From assembly GCA_030761205.1 (NCBI GenBank), contig JAULJL010000046.1, forward strand, positions 11,425,590-11,489,589: a DNA stretch of 64,000 nucleotides, given 5' to 3'. This DNA is from Fremontodendron californicum (lineage: Eukaryota > Streptophyta > Magnoliopsida > Malvales > Malvaceae). The notes below the pieces were generated by a model. It searched no databases. It saw nothing but the letters and a program-made list of their open reading frames with translations, and was not told the origin of the DNA. This document shows, piece by piece, positions 1 through 12,133 of this stretch. Each line of letters begins with the position of its first letter. Positions within the stretch are counted from its first letter, which is position 1. Position numbers and translations under genes: made by a program.

Positions 1-331
1 AGACAAGATTGGAAAGCTCCAGAGATTGGAATTTCCATAATTTGTGGTATGAGTTAAACTTGACATCATCATTATCTTTCTCTTATGTTTATAGAATATA
101 TATAATTAGTTTATATACCGATATATTAACACACGTGAAGGGAGGCTTAACACTTAGTTAATTATTTTATAATAAAGTTATCATACATTCTTTTGTCATG
201 TTCTTGTGTGTTTTCACTTCCTATGCAAAGACGTCAGCAATTTCAGAAGCTTATATTTTATTTAATCAATCAACTAACATGTCAAAACAAAAGGATGGCA
301 TTAGGTCCGGGCGTCCGGCTTCTCCCACTTC

Positions 332-378
<47 letters not shown>

Positions 379-1943
379 AAAGTATTTAGGTAATTTCTGT
401 ATTATAATTAAAGGTGTATTTTAATTTTTTATTATAAAAGTGAGTAATTTAATCTTAATATATTTGAAATTGGTGCAAAGAAGTAAAATTGATAATAGTA
501 CTAATGGAAAACCGTCTAAATGCTGATATGAACATGTGAAACTGATAGAATAGATGACTTGAAAAAAAAAATAATGTGTCAAACTTTTTTGCTCAGGTGA
601 ACTTACAGAATAGATAATTTCGAAAAAAATGATGACATGTTTTTACGGATAAGGGAGAGATTTGGATAAATTTTTTTTTTTTAAATTTCCGCTTAAGTAA
701 AAAAAATTAACACGTCATTATTTTTTTTTAACTCATTTTTCTGTCAGTTTCACATTTTCATATCAACATTTAGACGGTTTTTCATTAACGCTATTATTAA
801 TTTTATCTTTGCACAAATTTCAAACGTATAAGAATTAAATTACTCACTTTTATAGTTCAAGAACTAAAATTTAGTTTTTACTATAGTACAAGGACTATTT
901 AAATATTTAAATTATTTTTTTTCATATTATTCGTATAAATATTAAATATATTAAAATTTTAAAAATAAATACGATGTATATATTAAATATGTTATATTAA
1001 TTATATTTAAACATTATTTTTTTAAATATATTAATTTTTATCGTATTTTCATATCTGATTCAAAATTACTAATTCTCCGGTCATGCCAAGAACTCCCACA
1101 CCAACCAAATCTTTTATTATTTTGTAAGTTGTCCGATTTCAATGGAAAAGACCAACTTCCCCTTCCAAACAAAGTAGTCAATGACCAATAATTTCGCATT
1201 CTTGACTAAAACTAAAACTAGTGGTGATATCTGTCGATATTGAATACGATTCGATTATACGATATGAATATGATATAAAAAATAAAAATAAAAACACATA
1301 AAAAAATAATTAAAAATACGATACGACACGAAAAATAACTCAAATATGATATAAATACACGAATGTATCAAAATCTATATAATAAAAATTATTCACATAT
1401 CAAAATTTATATAAATATAAAATATTTTAAATATAATTATAATACGATAAAATATACAAATACGTATAAACAAATTATCAGGTCTAATAATAGTACACTT
1501 TTTCAGACTTCCCGCCATACCTAAGCTGAAAACACCTCACTTTTTCATTGCAGCAGGAACAGGATAAACTATTAAATTACAAAATGTAAAATGTGGAATT
1601 TCTATTTCTTATTATGACATATTTTTTGTCATTTGATATTTTTAATTAATTGCAATTTTGTTTCCTTCGCTATATATCTACTTTTACTTTTTTTTTTTTT
1701 AAATAGCTTTTCAAAGAGTTATGGTCCTATGGAGTAAGTAAGTTTCTTTAGAAAAAAGAGTCGAAAGTAAAAATAATAGAAAATAAAAAAATAGTAATCA
1801 AAATCAAACTGAATCTTGAGAATTAAGGAGAATAGAGTTTGTTTCTCCATAATTATTATTATAAAGACAAGAAGAAGTTACTTATAATCCAAAATGTTGA
1901 GAATTGAGAATTTTTAGTTTATATATACAAAAATGGTAGTATT
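1..1943. other. AT-rich intergenic region, no gene recognised
   Basis: No reading frame resembling a plant protein was found. The stretch holds a TA microsatellite at about 332-379, a foldback element at about 378-907 (listed separately), poly-T runs, and at about 1210-1485 a degenerate repeat rich in 'acgatacgacacg'-like motifs that ends near 'tatcaggtctaat'. Similar repeats recur at 7740-7960, 8562-8806 and 38200-38440, so they are probably decayed short transposons. The right edge is presumably the 3' UTR of the GRAS gene. Confidence 0.6.
378..907. repeat. Foldback (MITE-like) element with long inverted ends
   Basis: The left arm (from about 378) and the reverse complement of the right arm (ending about 907) align for roughly 150 bases. 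Shared blocks include 'ataaaagtgagtaattta', 'gtgcaaag' and 'aaaccgtctaaatg'. No coding capacity is present. Long inverted arms without a transposase suggest a Mutator-type or other foldback MITE. A target duplication was not clear, so the exact ends are approximate. Confidence 0.65.
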
Positions 1944-3269
1944 TTAATCGGACGGTTGCCACGCTGAGGCAGTCAACAAAGACAAATCTTTCCACCCTAA
2001 TTTGAGGCACCCATTCTCCTCCAACAGTGTATACCCTTTCCAAGGGAACATCCCTAGCAAAAGGCTAGCTTGGGCGGCCGGGTTTCCACCCAATGATACG
2101 GGTTGAAACCCGACCCGTCTCAACTCTTCACCCCATCTCTCCACTTTAACCTCGCCCGTCCTCTTGGGCCCACCAACTGCCACGATGTTCCGGATCTCGC
2201 TCCCAAACAGCTGCTGCTCCACCGTGTGCCTTTCTAGACTGTCCACACCTAATCCGTCCCCAAGCGCGTCGAACAACGCGCTGTAATAATGCAATGCCTC
2301 GACGAACCTCCCTAGAAAACTACCCCCGTGACTCAGATCCTGTTCGACGATCGTGATTAATTTCGGCTTCAAAACGGTCAACAATCTCAACGTCCCTAAA
2401 TCACTCCCTGTAACATCGTACAAGCAATGATGCATCCAATGAACCACCACAGCTTCGCTCGACCGCACCCCGAGTTGACTCAGATCTGTTACGTTTCCGA
2501 TTTTGCCTTCCAACGGATGAAACTCGAATGGTAACCCTAACGAAGTCGCGAAATCGGCGAGTCTTTTCCCGGTCAACTCGAGAAGCTCCGAGGAGGATCC
2601 GAACCCGGTGATTCTCATTGATCGGATCTTTTTGGACCGGGATGCGAGGATGTGGAACAATCCTGGCCATTGGAGACCTTGCATGATGTCGAGATCGATG
2701 ACGTGGACACGATCCTCACCACCCAAGGCTTGGAAGATGGCTTGATTGGCGGTAAAGTGAGAGAATTTGACCGAAGGACTTATCGAATTGTAAGATTGCA
2801 GAGCATTGAAGATCTTTTGGGACTGAGTCAAGGTAATCGATTTGGTGTCGAGGGGAGAATAGGTTCTTAAGCAAGAACTCACCACACGTGCCTGGAGAGC
2901 GTGTGCGAAGTACGCGCCGACGCGTTCGGGAGATGAACCGAACGGAGAAGAGAGCTCAGAGATTTCAGGTAAAAGATCTGTGGCGTCCTCGAGGTTATCC
3001 ATGGCGACGCACTCGGCGCATTGGAGCAGGAGACCTAAAAGCCTTAAACCCGTTGACTCACCTTCGATCACCGTTTCTTCCTGTTCATCGACGGCTGTTT
3101 TTTCGCCGGAGGAGTAGTTAGGACGCTTATTTGAAGGATCATCGGCAGTGGAATCTTCGCCGGTGGCTGCGGAGACGTCTCTGTCGACGCGCTTAGACTT
3201 CATGGAGGAGCTAGGATTGGAGCTAGTGTTGGAATTGATTGGAGATTGAGGAACTAAGCTTTGAAGCAT
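1944..3269 (-). CDS. SCL23: GRAS-family transcription regulator, SCARECROW-LIKE 23 type
   Basis: Single-exon frame of 441 residues. Residues 1-70 are a low-complexity Ser/acidic N-terminus; the GRAS domain fills the rest. The first leucine-rich heptad region starts at LLGLLLQCAE (about 77-86). The VHIID core reads VHVID at 188-192, followed by LQWPGLFHIL. The central PFYRE region surrounds VVVHWMHHCLYD. The C-terminal SAW motif is at 435-437, within four residues of the end. GRAS proteins act in the nucleus; SCL23 and SCARECROW pattern bundle sheath and endodermis with SHORT-ROOT in Arabidopsis. The short N-terminus, compared with the longer SCARECROW, favours SCL23, whose usual length (about 400 residues) fits. 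The ATG at 3269 is the first of the open frame. The coding part is clearly more GC-rich than its flanks. Assignment to SCL23 rather than another SCARECROW clade is from remembered similarity. Confidence 0.9.
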   Translation of the reverse strand: MLQSLVPQSPINSNTSSNPSSSMKSKRVDRDVSAATGEDSTADDPSNKRPNYSSGEKTAVDEQEETVIEGESTGLRLLGLLLQCAECVAMDNLEDATDLLPEISELSSPFGSSPERVGAYFAHALQARVVSSCLRTYSPLDTKSITLTQSQKIFNALQSYNSISPSVKFSHFTANQAIFQALGGEDRVHVIDLDIMQGLQWPGLFHILASRSKKIRSMRITGFGSSSELLELTGKRLADFATSLGLPFEFHPLEGKIGNVTDLSQLGVRSSEAVVVHWMHHCLYDVTGSDLGTLRLLTVLKPKLITIVEQDLSHGGSFLGRFVEALHYYSALFDALGDGLGVDSLERHTVEQQLFGSEIRNIVAVGGPKRTGEVKVERWGEELRRVGFQPVSLGGNPAAQASLLLGMFPWKGYTLLEENGCLKLGWKDLSLLTASAWQPSD

Positions 3270-4090
3270 GATCGGTTAAGAGAGAGAAAGAGAATAGATT
3301 CGAAAGGTGAGGAACTTTTGGGAGAAAAGGGACAAATCTCTTTTGAAGAGGACTAACAAAAGTATTACCAGTACAGAGTTTTTTGCAGAGATGTGTCAGA
3401 GATTGAAAGTTGCGGGACCTGTTTGGGAGCTGAGAAACTGAAGGAAAATCTCTATCAAGGAGAAAAAGGTAGATAACTTTTTTTTTTTTTTTTTTAATTT
3501 AAAATCATTTTATTTTATGTGATGATCGTTAGGTAAAAGGGAGGCTGTCGTTAAGTCCGTTTGATTAAGTGGAAGGATTAGGAATTGAAAATGAAATTAA
3601 TTAAAAAAAAAATTAATTAATTAATAATTAAGCTAACTGATATCGTCATTGGATTCTTAGGATGTTGTTTTGGGTAAGATTAAGGGATAAAAATTTGTCT
3701 TTATGTTAGGACATGGATAAGTCTAATAATTATTTTATCGTTGTATATATAATTGTTTATAATTTATGGTTTTATCGAAGGAACTGGACTTTTATAATTT
3801 TATTATTATATTAATAATTATTAAAATAAAAATATAGAGTATATTAATATAAGAATTTTATTAACGAGTGTTTTAAAATTATTATATATATAATGATATT
3901 TTTATTTAATATATTAAAAATAATAAATAAAATTATTAATTTTTATATTTAATTTTTATTATAATTATTAAAAGAGAAATTTTTTTAAAAAAATGATGTT
4001 ATTTCTAGAGTATACAGTATAAAACTTGGTACATAATAACTGACAAAACATTACTCAACTTGCCAGTAGTACGCTGTTGGTGAAATTAAA

Positions 4091-4183
4091 TTTAGATGAA
4101 AATACGAATTTAATCTTTATATAATAATTTGATCCTTGTATTTAGATGAAAATACGAATTTAATCTTTACATAATAATTTGAT
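4091..4183. repeat. Two-copy tandem duplication of about 50 bp
   Basis: A 43-base block beginning 'tttagatgaaaatacgaatt' occurs at 4091-4133 and again at 4141-4183 with a single t/c difference. It is non-coding, and the near-identity implies a fairly recent duplication. Confidence 0.75.
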
Positions 4184-4554
4184 GAAATTAATGAGTTCAT
4201 TTATTTATTTTTTTTAAATTTAAATTCAATTGTTAATGAAGTTAATTTTTTACCATTATTTTCTATGCAAACGTTTACTTGCTGTCATGATATTGGCCCG
4301 CCATACCGACATGGCAAAGTTGAGATGAATTATTGTGAAAAATTAATAATTTGATGATGTAAATTTTTTTTAACCACGTGACGAAGAGGTGAGGTGGGAT
4401 TGGACGGGTAATTATCCAAAACCATTTTAATGCCTAAAATTGCAATCTTGACTTTTTTAATTTTTTTTCTTTCCACAGTAAATATACTCAAACCCCATTT
4501 TTAAAAAAACTATGTTGCATATTGAGGTATTCGAGTGATAAGTGGATTAAACTC

Positions 4555-4690
4555 TCAAAAAAAGATTAAAGTAAAATTTACCTTTATACTAAAATTTGAT
4601 ATTTTAAGAAGATTGGACAAAAAAAATTAAAGTAAAATTTACCATTATACTAAAATTTGATATTAACAAGGTTAAGAAGATTGGATGAGA
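4555..4690. repeat. Imperfect tandem duplication of about 65 bp
   Basis: The block 'attaaagtaaaatttacc' followed by 'atactaaaatttgatatt' and 'aagaagattgga' appears twice in a row, with small insertions in the second copy. It is non-coding and AT-rich. Confidence 0.6.
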
Positions 4691-6261
4691 TTAAACTTAT
4701 GCGATTTTCGATTTTTGATCCGGATTGATCAATTTATTTAAACAAAATTTTTAATTTAAATAAATATTATATATAGTAAGTAATTAATAAATATATGCAT
4801 TTAACTTAATGGTATAATTTTTAATATAACTCTAATATATTATGAATTAAAATCTCATTACTTTCAAAAACTATTTTTTTTTTAAAAATGGTTTTTCTTT
4901 CTTTTCTTCGATTTTTTATCGATTAAATCGATTTTAAACTGATTCAAATAATTTTTCATTTTTTATATAGTACCGGATTGAACAAATCTTCGTTTCCCGA
5001 TTGAACCGAATTTTTTTCATCCATGGATATTGAATAAACAACATGAAGATTATACCTAAAAAGTCCTCAACTCATTGATAAATCTTAAAGCTACACATCC
5101 ATTTTGTGCAATTAAACAGTCCCCTAGGCTAGGATTTTTGAGCCTGCCCACCAAGACTTACTGTGCTTAAATACTGATCAACTATATCAATAGTAAATAG
5201 AATAACAAAAAACACAACCAGAAATGAGAAACCCTAAAATAATAATTTATTTGCAATTTCAAACAAGAATAGCAAACCCATGTAATGTGTAAATCATATA
5301 ATTTTCAGCACCAGCATCAGTCAAAACCATATGAAAGAAATCAAAATGTGTAGGAGATAAAACAACAACAAAATGAATAACACAACTAGCACAAGAAACC
5401 AATGCTTACTTTCAACATGAAGGAACAAACCATGATTAACAAACAAATCCAAATGAGTCCATTCTTTTAAACTAGGATATAGAACACTATTAGTATTTGA
5501 GTATATAATCATATGATTAAACTATTGGCAACAAATTTCACAAATTCAAACCACAAGCATGTCATGTGGCTCACGATACGGACATGACACGTTTAATAAA
5601 CACGAAAATAATGTTATAAACTCGATAAACACGAATCATATTTGTATTTAAGATTTTGACACATTTAATAAATTTTGTTATGTTTATATTTACATATTGC
5701 CAGTCTACTTAGAAGCTGCTTAATTTCTTGACCAATGCAAATTATAAATCAAGAATAGTGCTGAAACAGCAAATCAACATACTAATAGTTGGCCACCATT
5801 AGGTGACAAGTGAAACATGGAAGAACTAAATTGCACATATGCTTAAATATACAAGAAAAAAATGTAGCAAGAACAACAAAATGCAGCTTGAGATGAAGAA
5901 TACTATTTCTGGGGTTCAGGTCAGTTTAGCATCAAAACTCACTAACATATCAAGCAGAAATGATAATACAAAAATGGCCAAACATTAAAGATTCAATTCT
6001 CAACTTCCATCGATCTACAGCTCTACGGCTAAACAAAATTATAAAATCATAAAGCACCAGAGAAGTTCAACAACATAAAATTCTAACAGAAATGAGCAAA
6101 TCAAGAATCAAGTACCATCATATAACAACAAAAAGAACCCAGAAATATCTCCTCCAAACAGATTCAAATCCGTCCTTAAAATCCAAAATGTTTAAGAAAC
6201 TACATAAAGCTCAAAGTTTTTTTTTTTTTTTCTTTTCAAAACAACGACTAGAACAAAACTT

Positions 6262-6669
6262 TCAAAACCTAAGCTTGGTAAAGAACCACCTGTTTTTTCC
6301 AGTCTTGAACCTCTCTTCAAACCTCTCCTTGGTAGCCTTACAAGCAGCCACTTTCTTGTCCTTTGTCTGAAGCACATCAGCGGTAACCATGTCTTTCAAG
6401 TCCACGTCGAGGGTGTAGCGCGTGGGCATCAGGTGCTGGTAATTCACGAGCTTGACGAAGCACTTGACGCGTGATTTCTTGGCTGTTTTCTTGGCGGAGT
6501 CCTTACGGATAACCTTGCTTGGGTACTTCTTTATTCCTGCAACCAAACAGTGGCCATAGGGACGGTCACGTGTGCCTTCGTCAAAGGATTTCACGATCAC
6601 GGCTTTGCGTCCGGCGTATCGGCCTTGGAGGACGATCACAGCCTTGTTCGGTTTTAGAAACTTCACCAT
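6262..6669 (-). CDS. RPL27: Cytosolic large-subunit ribosomal protein eL27 (L27e)
   Basis: A 135-residue intronless frame that starts MVKFLKPNKAVIVLQGRYAG and ends FKTGKNRWFFTKLRF, the full length and both conserved termini of plant eL27. The N-terminal KOW-like segment (VIVLQGRYAGRKAVIV) and the basic stretch around KKTAKKSRVKCF suit an rRNA-binding 60S protein. The start is the ATG at 6667-6669. The frame stays open 22 codons further upstream to an ATG at 6735, but that extension is absent from the family, and the likely TATA box at about 6758-6768 places transcription start close to it. Upstream lie the telo-box and site II motifs typical of plant ribosomal protein promoters. The neighbouring UGT82A1-like and PAT1-like genes match the Arabidopsis order around AT3G22230 (recalled). 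Confidence 0.96.
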   Translation of the reverse strand: MVKFLKPNKAVIVLQGRYAGRKAVIVKSFDEGTRDRPYGHCLVAGIKKYPSKVIRKDSAKKTAKKSRVKCFVKLVNYQHLMPTRYTLDVDLKDMVTADVLQTKDKKVAACKATKERFEERFKTGKNRWFFTKLRF

Positions 6670-6755
6670 GGCGACGGCGGCTACAGCGACTTTGATTCTC
6701 TCCTCGCAAAAACCCCAAGTCCAGAAAGAAACCAAAAAATAAAAAAAGGAAAATT

Positions 6756-6882
6756 AGGTATATATTATGAGTTGAGTGAAACGGAAACCCTAGCATATTT
6801 GGTTTCTTCGCTAGTTTTGGTAGGCTTGGGCCTAAAATAATTAGACACTATATATAATTCAGAGTTTTGGTGGGCTTGGGCC
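6756..6882 (-). promoter_or_regulatory. eL27 promoter: TATA, telo-box and three site II motifs
   Basis: Read on the plus strand there is AAACCCTA (telo-box) at 6785-6792, TGGGCC at 6827-6832, and TGGGCT plus TGGGCC side by side at 6871-6882. A TATA-like 'tatatta' lies at about 6758-6768, some 90-100 bases upstream of the start codon. Telo-box plus site II (TGGGCY) is the known pairing in plant ribosomal protein promoters, where TCP-type and telo-box-binding factors tie expression to cell division. The two site II segments sit in a repeated 'gttttggtRggcttgggcc' context about 50 bases apart. Confidence 0.8.
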
Positions 6883-7375
6883 TTGGAGCTTTCTCATAAC
6901 ATCATAAAATCAAGTTTTAGTATAAGAAGTAAGGATTCGTAAATCCTCTAAACGTAAAGCGTGTAGGGTTTAGGCTCACCTGATCGTATTTCTCATGAAA
7001 TGAAAGAAAATATAGGCAATTTCTATTCATGCTCGAGGGAATTTCATCTAATTATATGTTGATTTAATTTAATTTATTTTTATTTTTTTGGTTTTGATGT
7101 ATATTAAAAATATAATTATATTTTATGAAAATGAAACCTCCAAATTAAAAATTTATAAAAAGGATAATATCTATTTTTCTCAAAGTATATATATATTTTT
7201 TATTTGATTAGATCGGTTGATGGAATCGGAAATTGACTCTCACAACTTCAAATGTTGTTTCTAGTGATGTAATTAAGCTAATTTGAATTTTTCACCTGTT
7301 GAATGTCACTTTTTAAAGGTGATTATATGAATTAACATTGCTAAACTCTACGTTCGTATGTTGTAACTTGATTTG

Positions 7376-7410
<35 letters not shown>

Positions 7411-7659
7411 GGAAGGCTATTTGATATTGAATTTCATAATAGAATGTGACTTTCCTCCATTTCATAAATGCCGACTCACATACTTAGGTTTTCATTTAGA
7501 TTGAAGGGGAATAGGAAAAAAAAATGAAGGGAAGGGAATTTTAAAATATTTTAATGAAAAAAAGGGAAGAATTTATAAAGGTACATCAAAAGTATGGTGT
7601 CGTGAATGTATCTCTCCTTTACATTAGTGAAATAGTGAAAAGTTTTTATTCATATCAAC

Positions 7660-7704
<45 letters not shown>

Positions 7705-8089
7705 CTCATGAAATGTGAAATTTAAGTTGGTAATTTTAGACACGGCAAAATTATACGATATAAATATAACAGAAAAATTAATTAAAATACAACACGAAAC
7801 ACGATACGAACACACGAATGCATCAAAATTTATATAATAAGAATTATTAACGTAATTTATATAAATATATAATACCTTAAATTTGATTATAACATAAAAA
7901 TATTACGAACACAACACAAATATAAGATCCGATATAATAAAATTCATATTTATTAATATATAATTAAAAATATATTAAAAATAATGAATAAAAAAAATAA
8001 AGAGGAACATGGCCTTTTTTTTTTCTTTCCCTCCATTTGGGCAATTAATTTTTTTTTTTTTTGTTTGCTAGTGCTAGTCTTTTAATACC

Positions 8090-8124
<35 letters not shown>

Positions 8125-8561
8125 TAAAGCTTTGGCGTCATATTTGGTGTGGCATTAAGCTAATTAATCAAGTCTATTGAGTACACCTCGTGGTTGAAAT
8201 CAGAATTTTAAGTGTCATTACGAAAAGCCAAGGCAAAAATAATTGTTGGTAATATTTATTATGGTATGGATTGGTGCCTATTAGCCTAACTTTACTCACC
8301 ATTTCCTTTGCACAATAAAAAAGAAAAAAGAAAAGAAGCAATAACTATTACATTATTATTATTTTTATGGATATACGACAATATCAACAATTCAACATTA
8401 TGCATGCTTTTGATTTCAACAACCCATCAATTTTAATCGGTTTAAAAAAACACCCACTCACACTTTAGAGATTGTTCCCATGCAACCTCAAAATAATAAT
8501 AATAAAATAAAATAAAAAAGTTTGCCAAAAGCATTCATATGTTTTTCTACTTGGTCAAAAT

Positions 8562-8806
8562 TAGATCTGATAAATCTAACATATGAAAATATAATATAAA
8601 TATAATATTTTTAATAAACATAAAAATAATATAAAAAATACGATATGACATCTTTAAACATGATTAACATAACACGTCTAATACACATATCATATTCGTG
8701 TTTAGAAATTTGATATATTTAATAATTTATGATGTATTTATGTTTATACAATTAATATATATAAAAAACACAAAATACGATACACATACACAAATTATCA
8801 GATCTA
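8562..8806. repeat. Short hAT-like MITE with TAGATCTGATAA ends
   Basis: The left end TAGATCTGATAA is matched by TTATCAGATCTA at the right end, 245 bp in total. The interior is AT-rich, with 'aacacgtctaatacacat'-like motifs seen elsewhere in the window. It has no coding capacity. A TAG...CTA terminus suggests a non-autonomous hAT, but I see no clean 8-bp target duplication. Confidence 0.55.
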
Positions 8807-9263
8807 ATCAAGACAACTTTCTTTTCTATCTATATACATAAATAAAAAAAAAAGAAGATTTTTTCCCATATGATATGATTACTCATGTCTCTTCCATTTA
8901 TGTCATATATAATCACATTTAAAAAAAAATTAATATTATTATTAAACAAATATTTACCATAAATTTAATTATCACATGTGATGCATAATAAATGTATAAC
9001 TTTAAAAAAAAAAATATTATTTCATGACATAATTTGAATAAAAAGATGGTTGACCTGTAATAATCATTTCATAAAATTCTTGTTCATATATATCTGTCCA
9101 TCCCATCAGTATTGCTGTATCCTTCTGTATGCCTAAGATGGAATTCCTGCAAGGAAATAGATTAGTATTAATCTTTGTTCCCCTTTTAAACATGTGTTGG
9201 AAAAAGCAATAGCCATGGAATTTAGCCCTTAAGGACTAAGATACATTTCTTCAACAGCTAGCT

Positions 9264-9271
9264 TATAAAAA
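9264..9271 (+). promoter_or_regulatory. TATA box of the UGT82A1-like gene
   Basis: TATAAAAA lies 67-74 bases upstream of the ATG at 9338, which predicts a short 5' UTR of about 40 bases that includes a long poly-A run (about 9313-9337) immediately before the start codon. Confidence 0.65.
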
Positions 9272-9337
9272 GGGTCTTTTCTTAAGAACTTTGAAACGCA
9301 CAAAAAAGCAACAAAAAAAAAAAAAAAAAAAAAAAAA

Positions 9338-9883
9338 ATGGGAGCAAAGTGTACTCTGAAGAAGCCTAAAATCATACTGGTTCCATATCCAGCACAAGGC
9401 CATGTGACTCCCATGGTTAACCTAGGGTTAGCCTTTCTTAGCCATGGGTTCCAACCCATCATTGTAATTCCAAAGTTCATTCACCATCGGGTTGTATCAA
9501 ACATGGACCCTGACCATGAAGTAAGGTTCATGTCAATACCAGATGGCTTAGAGGAAGAGGAGGGTCCTCATGATTTTTTCGCCATAGAAAAAGCTATGGA
9601 GAATATCATGCCAATACATTTGGAAGGCCTCATTCATGAAGAAGAAGAAGAAGACGAAGAAAATGGAAGAGTAGTTTGTATGGTTATTGATTTATTAGCT
9701 TCATGGGCCATTCAAGTTGCAAAACGATGTCGGATCCCTGCTGCCGGATTCTGGCCAGCTATGGAAGCTACTTACCGGTTGATCACCGCCATACCCAACA
9801 TGGTCCACTCCGACCTGATTTCTGAAACAGGTAAATTTGCTAACACACGTTAAGGATGAAAAAAAGAGAGAAAAGATTAAGGG

Positions 9884-9950
<67 letters not shown>

Positions 9951-11544
9951 TCTTACTTACTGGTTGACCATGATTAAAAAGGCGACCGGCCGGCCGGCTC
10001 GCCGTTAGTTCTCGATCATACTGGCTATTGCACATGGGAAAATGTTTTCCACTGCCGCAAAAATTGCCAAAAGCAATATATATATATGTTCCAATGGGAA
10101 TACTAGAAATAAATTATCTTCGATTTAAAAAAGAAAGAAAGAACTAAATGTCAATGCATTGACCCAAATACAAAATATAAAAAAGGTATAATCTACAATG
10201 TGTATATTCATTTCATTAAAATAAAAATATTTTCATCTATTTTACGGATTTATATTTGATATAAGTGTATACACTGACATTCTACGATGTCATTTGTTAA
10301 AAATTAAGTTATAAGGTTAAAGTTAGGGTTAGGGTTTAGATTAGTGGTTAGAGTTAGAGTTAGTTTTTTAATGAGATATCATTATAAGATTCATTGTTAG
10401 TGTATAAATTTATATACTGACAGTGTATCAAATATAAAACCTTATTCTATTGCATGAATTAGTATATATGAATTTATTTTTCAAGTTGAGATCCGTTCTC
10501 TATGATTTTTTTTGTTTATTAATTTTAATAAATTTATCATAATATTATTTTATAATACATTTAAGGGCATCATGCATGAGCTTTTGTTCATTAATATAAG
10601 GGCATTTTGCAGGATGTCCACTACATCAAGGTACTTTATTCTCCCTACCTAGTCAGCCTATGCTATCAACCGAAGATCTTCCATGGTTAATCGGAACCCA
10701 AGCTTCAAGAAAAGCTAGATTCAAATTTTGGACTACAACCTTAGAACGTTCAAGAACACTTCAATGGCTCCTCGTGAATTCCTTTCCCCAAGAATTCATC
10801 GATAATGATAATCATAGCTTTCCAGCTGAAAATAATCCCATTGTTTTTCCAGTTGGAGCAATGAGTTATAAACCTTCATTAAAAACAGTGAAGAATAATA
10901 TTAGTCCTAGCTTTTGGGAACAAGATATTAGCTGCTTAGATTGGTTGGAAAACCAAAACCCTAACTCAGTTCTTTACATTTCATTTGGAAGTTGGGTTAG
11001 TCCCATTGGAGACTCCAAAATCAAAACTCTAGCACTTACACTCGAGGCCTTAAAGCGACCATTTCTTTGGGTGCTACCTTATTCATGGCGACAAGGTTTA
11101 CCAGACGGGTATTTAGAAAGGGTTTCAAAACAAGCTGGGAAAGTGGTTTCATGGACGCCACAATTGGAAGTTCTTCGACACAAAGCCGTAGGATTATATC
11201 TTACACACTGCGGGTGGAACTCGACAATGGAAGCCATACAATGCCAGAAAAGACTTTTGTGTTATCCGGTGGCCGGAGATCAATTTGTGAATTGTAAATA
11301 CATTGTTAAGGTTTGGAAAATTGGAGTAAAGATTAATGGGTTTGGAGAAAAAGAGGTTGAAGAAGCTGTGAGAAAGGTGATGAGAGAAGATGGTGAAATT
11401 ATGAAGGAAAGATTAAATAGGATATACCAAAGGAGCATGGGAGAAGAGGCTTGTTCTAGAGTTGTGGCTAATCTTAAAGCTTTTCTTTTGGACTCAACTA
11501 AGTCCAACAAGCAATTCACTTCCCTTAAACATTTTAATTTGTAA
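9338..11544 (+). CDS. UGT82A1: Family 1 UDP-glycosyltransferase, UGT82A1 type (2 exons)
   Basis: Exons 9338-9830 and 10613-11544; the intron has a GT donor at 9831 and an AG acceptor at 10611-10612, interrupts a Gly codon, and yields a 474-residue protein. The catalytic His is H22 in YPAQGH, and the likely partner Asp is D118 in VIDLLASWA. The 44-residue PSPG sugar-donor box spans about 345-388, containing HCGWNS (363-368) and ending in Gln, usual for UDP-glucose users. Such enzymes glycosylate small lipophilic acceptors in the cytosol; the acceptor here is unknown. Sequence such as LLASWAIQVA, EDLPWLIGT and NPNSVLYISFGSWVSPIG matches Arabidopsis UGT82A1 (AT3G22250, recalled). Its place between eL27 and PAT1 agrees. 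An acidic run of Glu/Asp at 101-108 lies in a variable loop. Start: the first ATG after the poly-A leader. Confidence 0.93.
9831..10612 (+). other. Intron of the UGT82A1-like gene with repeats
   Basis: The 782-bp intron contains an (AT)n microsatellite of about 60 bp at 9890-9949. A foldback element lies at about 10246-10441: left arm 'tttatatttgatataagtgt', with its complement at the right end. Between the arms sits telomere-like sequence, 'gttagggttagggtttag' at 10323-10340. No coding sequence was found. Confidence 0.7.
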
Positions 11545-12133
11545 TTTTTAGATTAAGTTAGATAAATAATAGGACAATGTTAATCGATGTCTAATGATAC
11601 TAATTAAGGTGATATTTAAAGAAATCAATGATGTTAGTGAGATGAAATATGGGCGGGGAGGTCTTGTAAAATTCTTAAAGTCCTTCAGTTTTTTAATCTG
11701 GGTATTCTCTATTTCAATTTTTCTTTTTGGTTTTATGTGGCTTTGGCTATTTTTGTTTTTGTCCTTCCATTCCCTTGCCCCTGTCTTACTGGGATAACTT
11801 ATGCTCTGTTTGGTTGGTGAGAAAAATTAAAGGAAGAATAATAATTAAAGGAAATTCATTGTTAATTTATATACATTGGCTTTATTAGGATTATGATACA
11901 TTCACCATTTATATACGTTTTCTTTACCTTTATAGATTACTACCTTCAAAACTTGAGGTTGCTATTCTAGTTTTTATAGCTATTTGATAACTAAAATTTT
12001 ACTTTGTATACAAATAATTGGAGTTAAGAATAATATAGAGAAAGTATTGAATGTGGATCACTTAGCATCCTAAGTTTGCTCCAATGGGGCAATTAGTTCA
12101 AGTGTAAAGGGAGTTGGGGCTTGGATATTAAAA

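Larger units (their letters stand above)
3270..6261. other. Intergenic spacer between SCL23 and eL27
   Basis: No protein-coding gene was recognised. The left part is the SCL23 promoter and 5' UTR, with a poly-T tract at about 3479-3495. It contains two local duplications (listed separately) and a hAT-MITE-like remnant at about 5560-5700 rich in 'acacgaa' motifs. The last 70 bases or so before 6261 should be the eL27 3' UTR. Confidence 0.6.
6883..9337. other. Intergenic region between eL27 and UGT82A1-like gene
   Basis: No gene seen. AT-rich, with TA microsatellites at about 7376-7402, 7663-7702 and 8095-8122. Degenerate repeats with 'acgatacgaacac' motifs lie at about 7740-7960, and a short inverted-repeat element at 8562-8806 is listed separately. 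The right end is the UGT promoter. Confidence 0.6.

Noticed and set aside
6670..6735. N-terminal extension of eL27 to an upstream ATG
   Set aside because: The conserved family start is MVKFLKPN. The upstream ATG lies at or before the expected transcription start.
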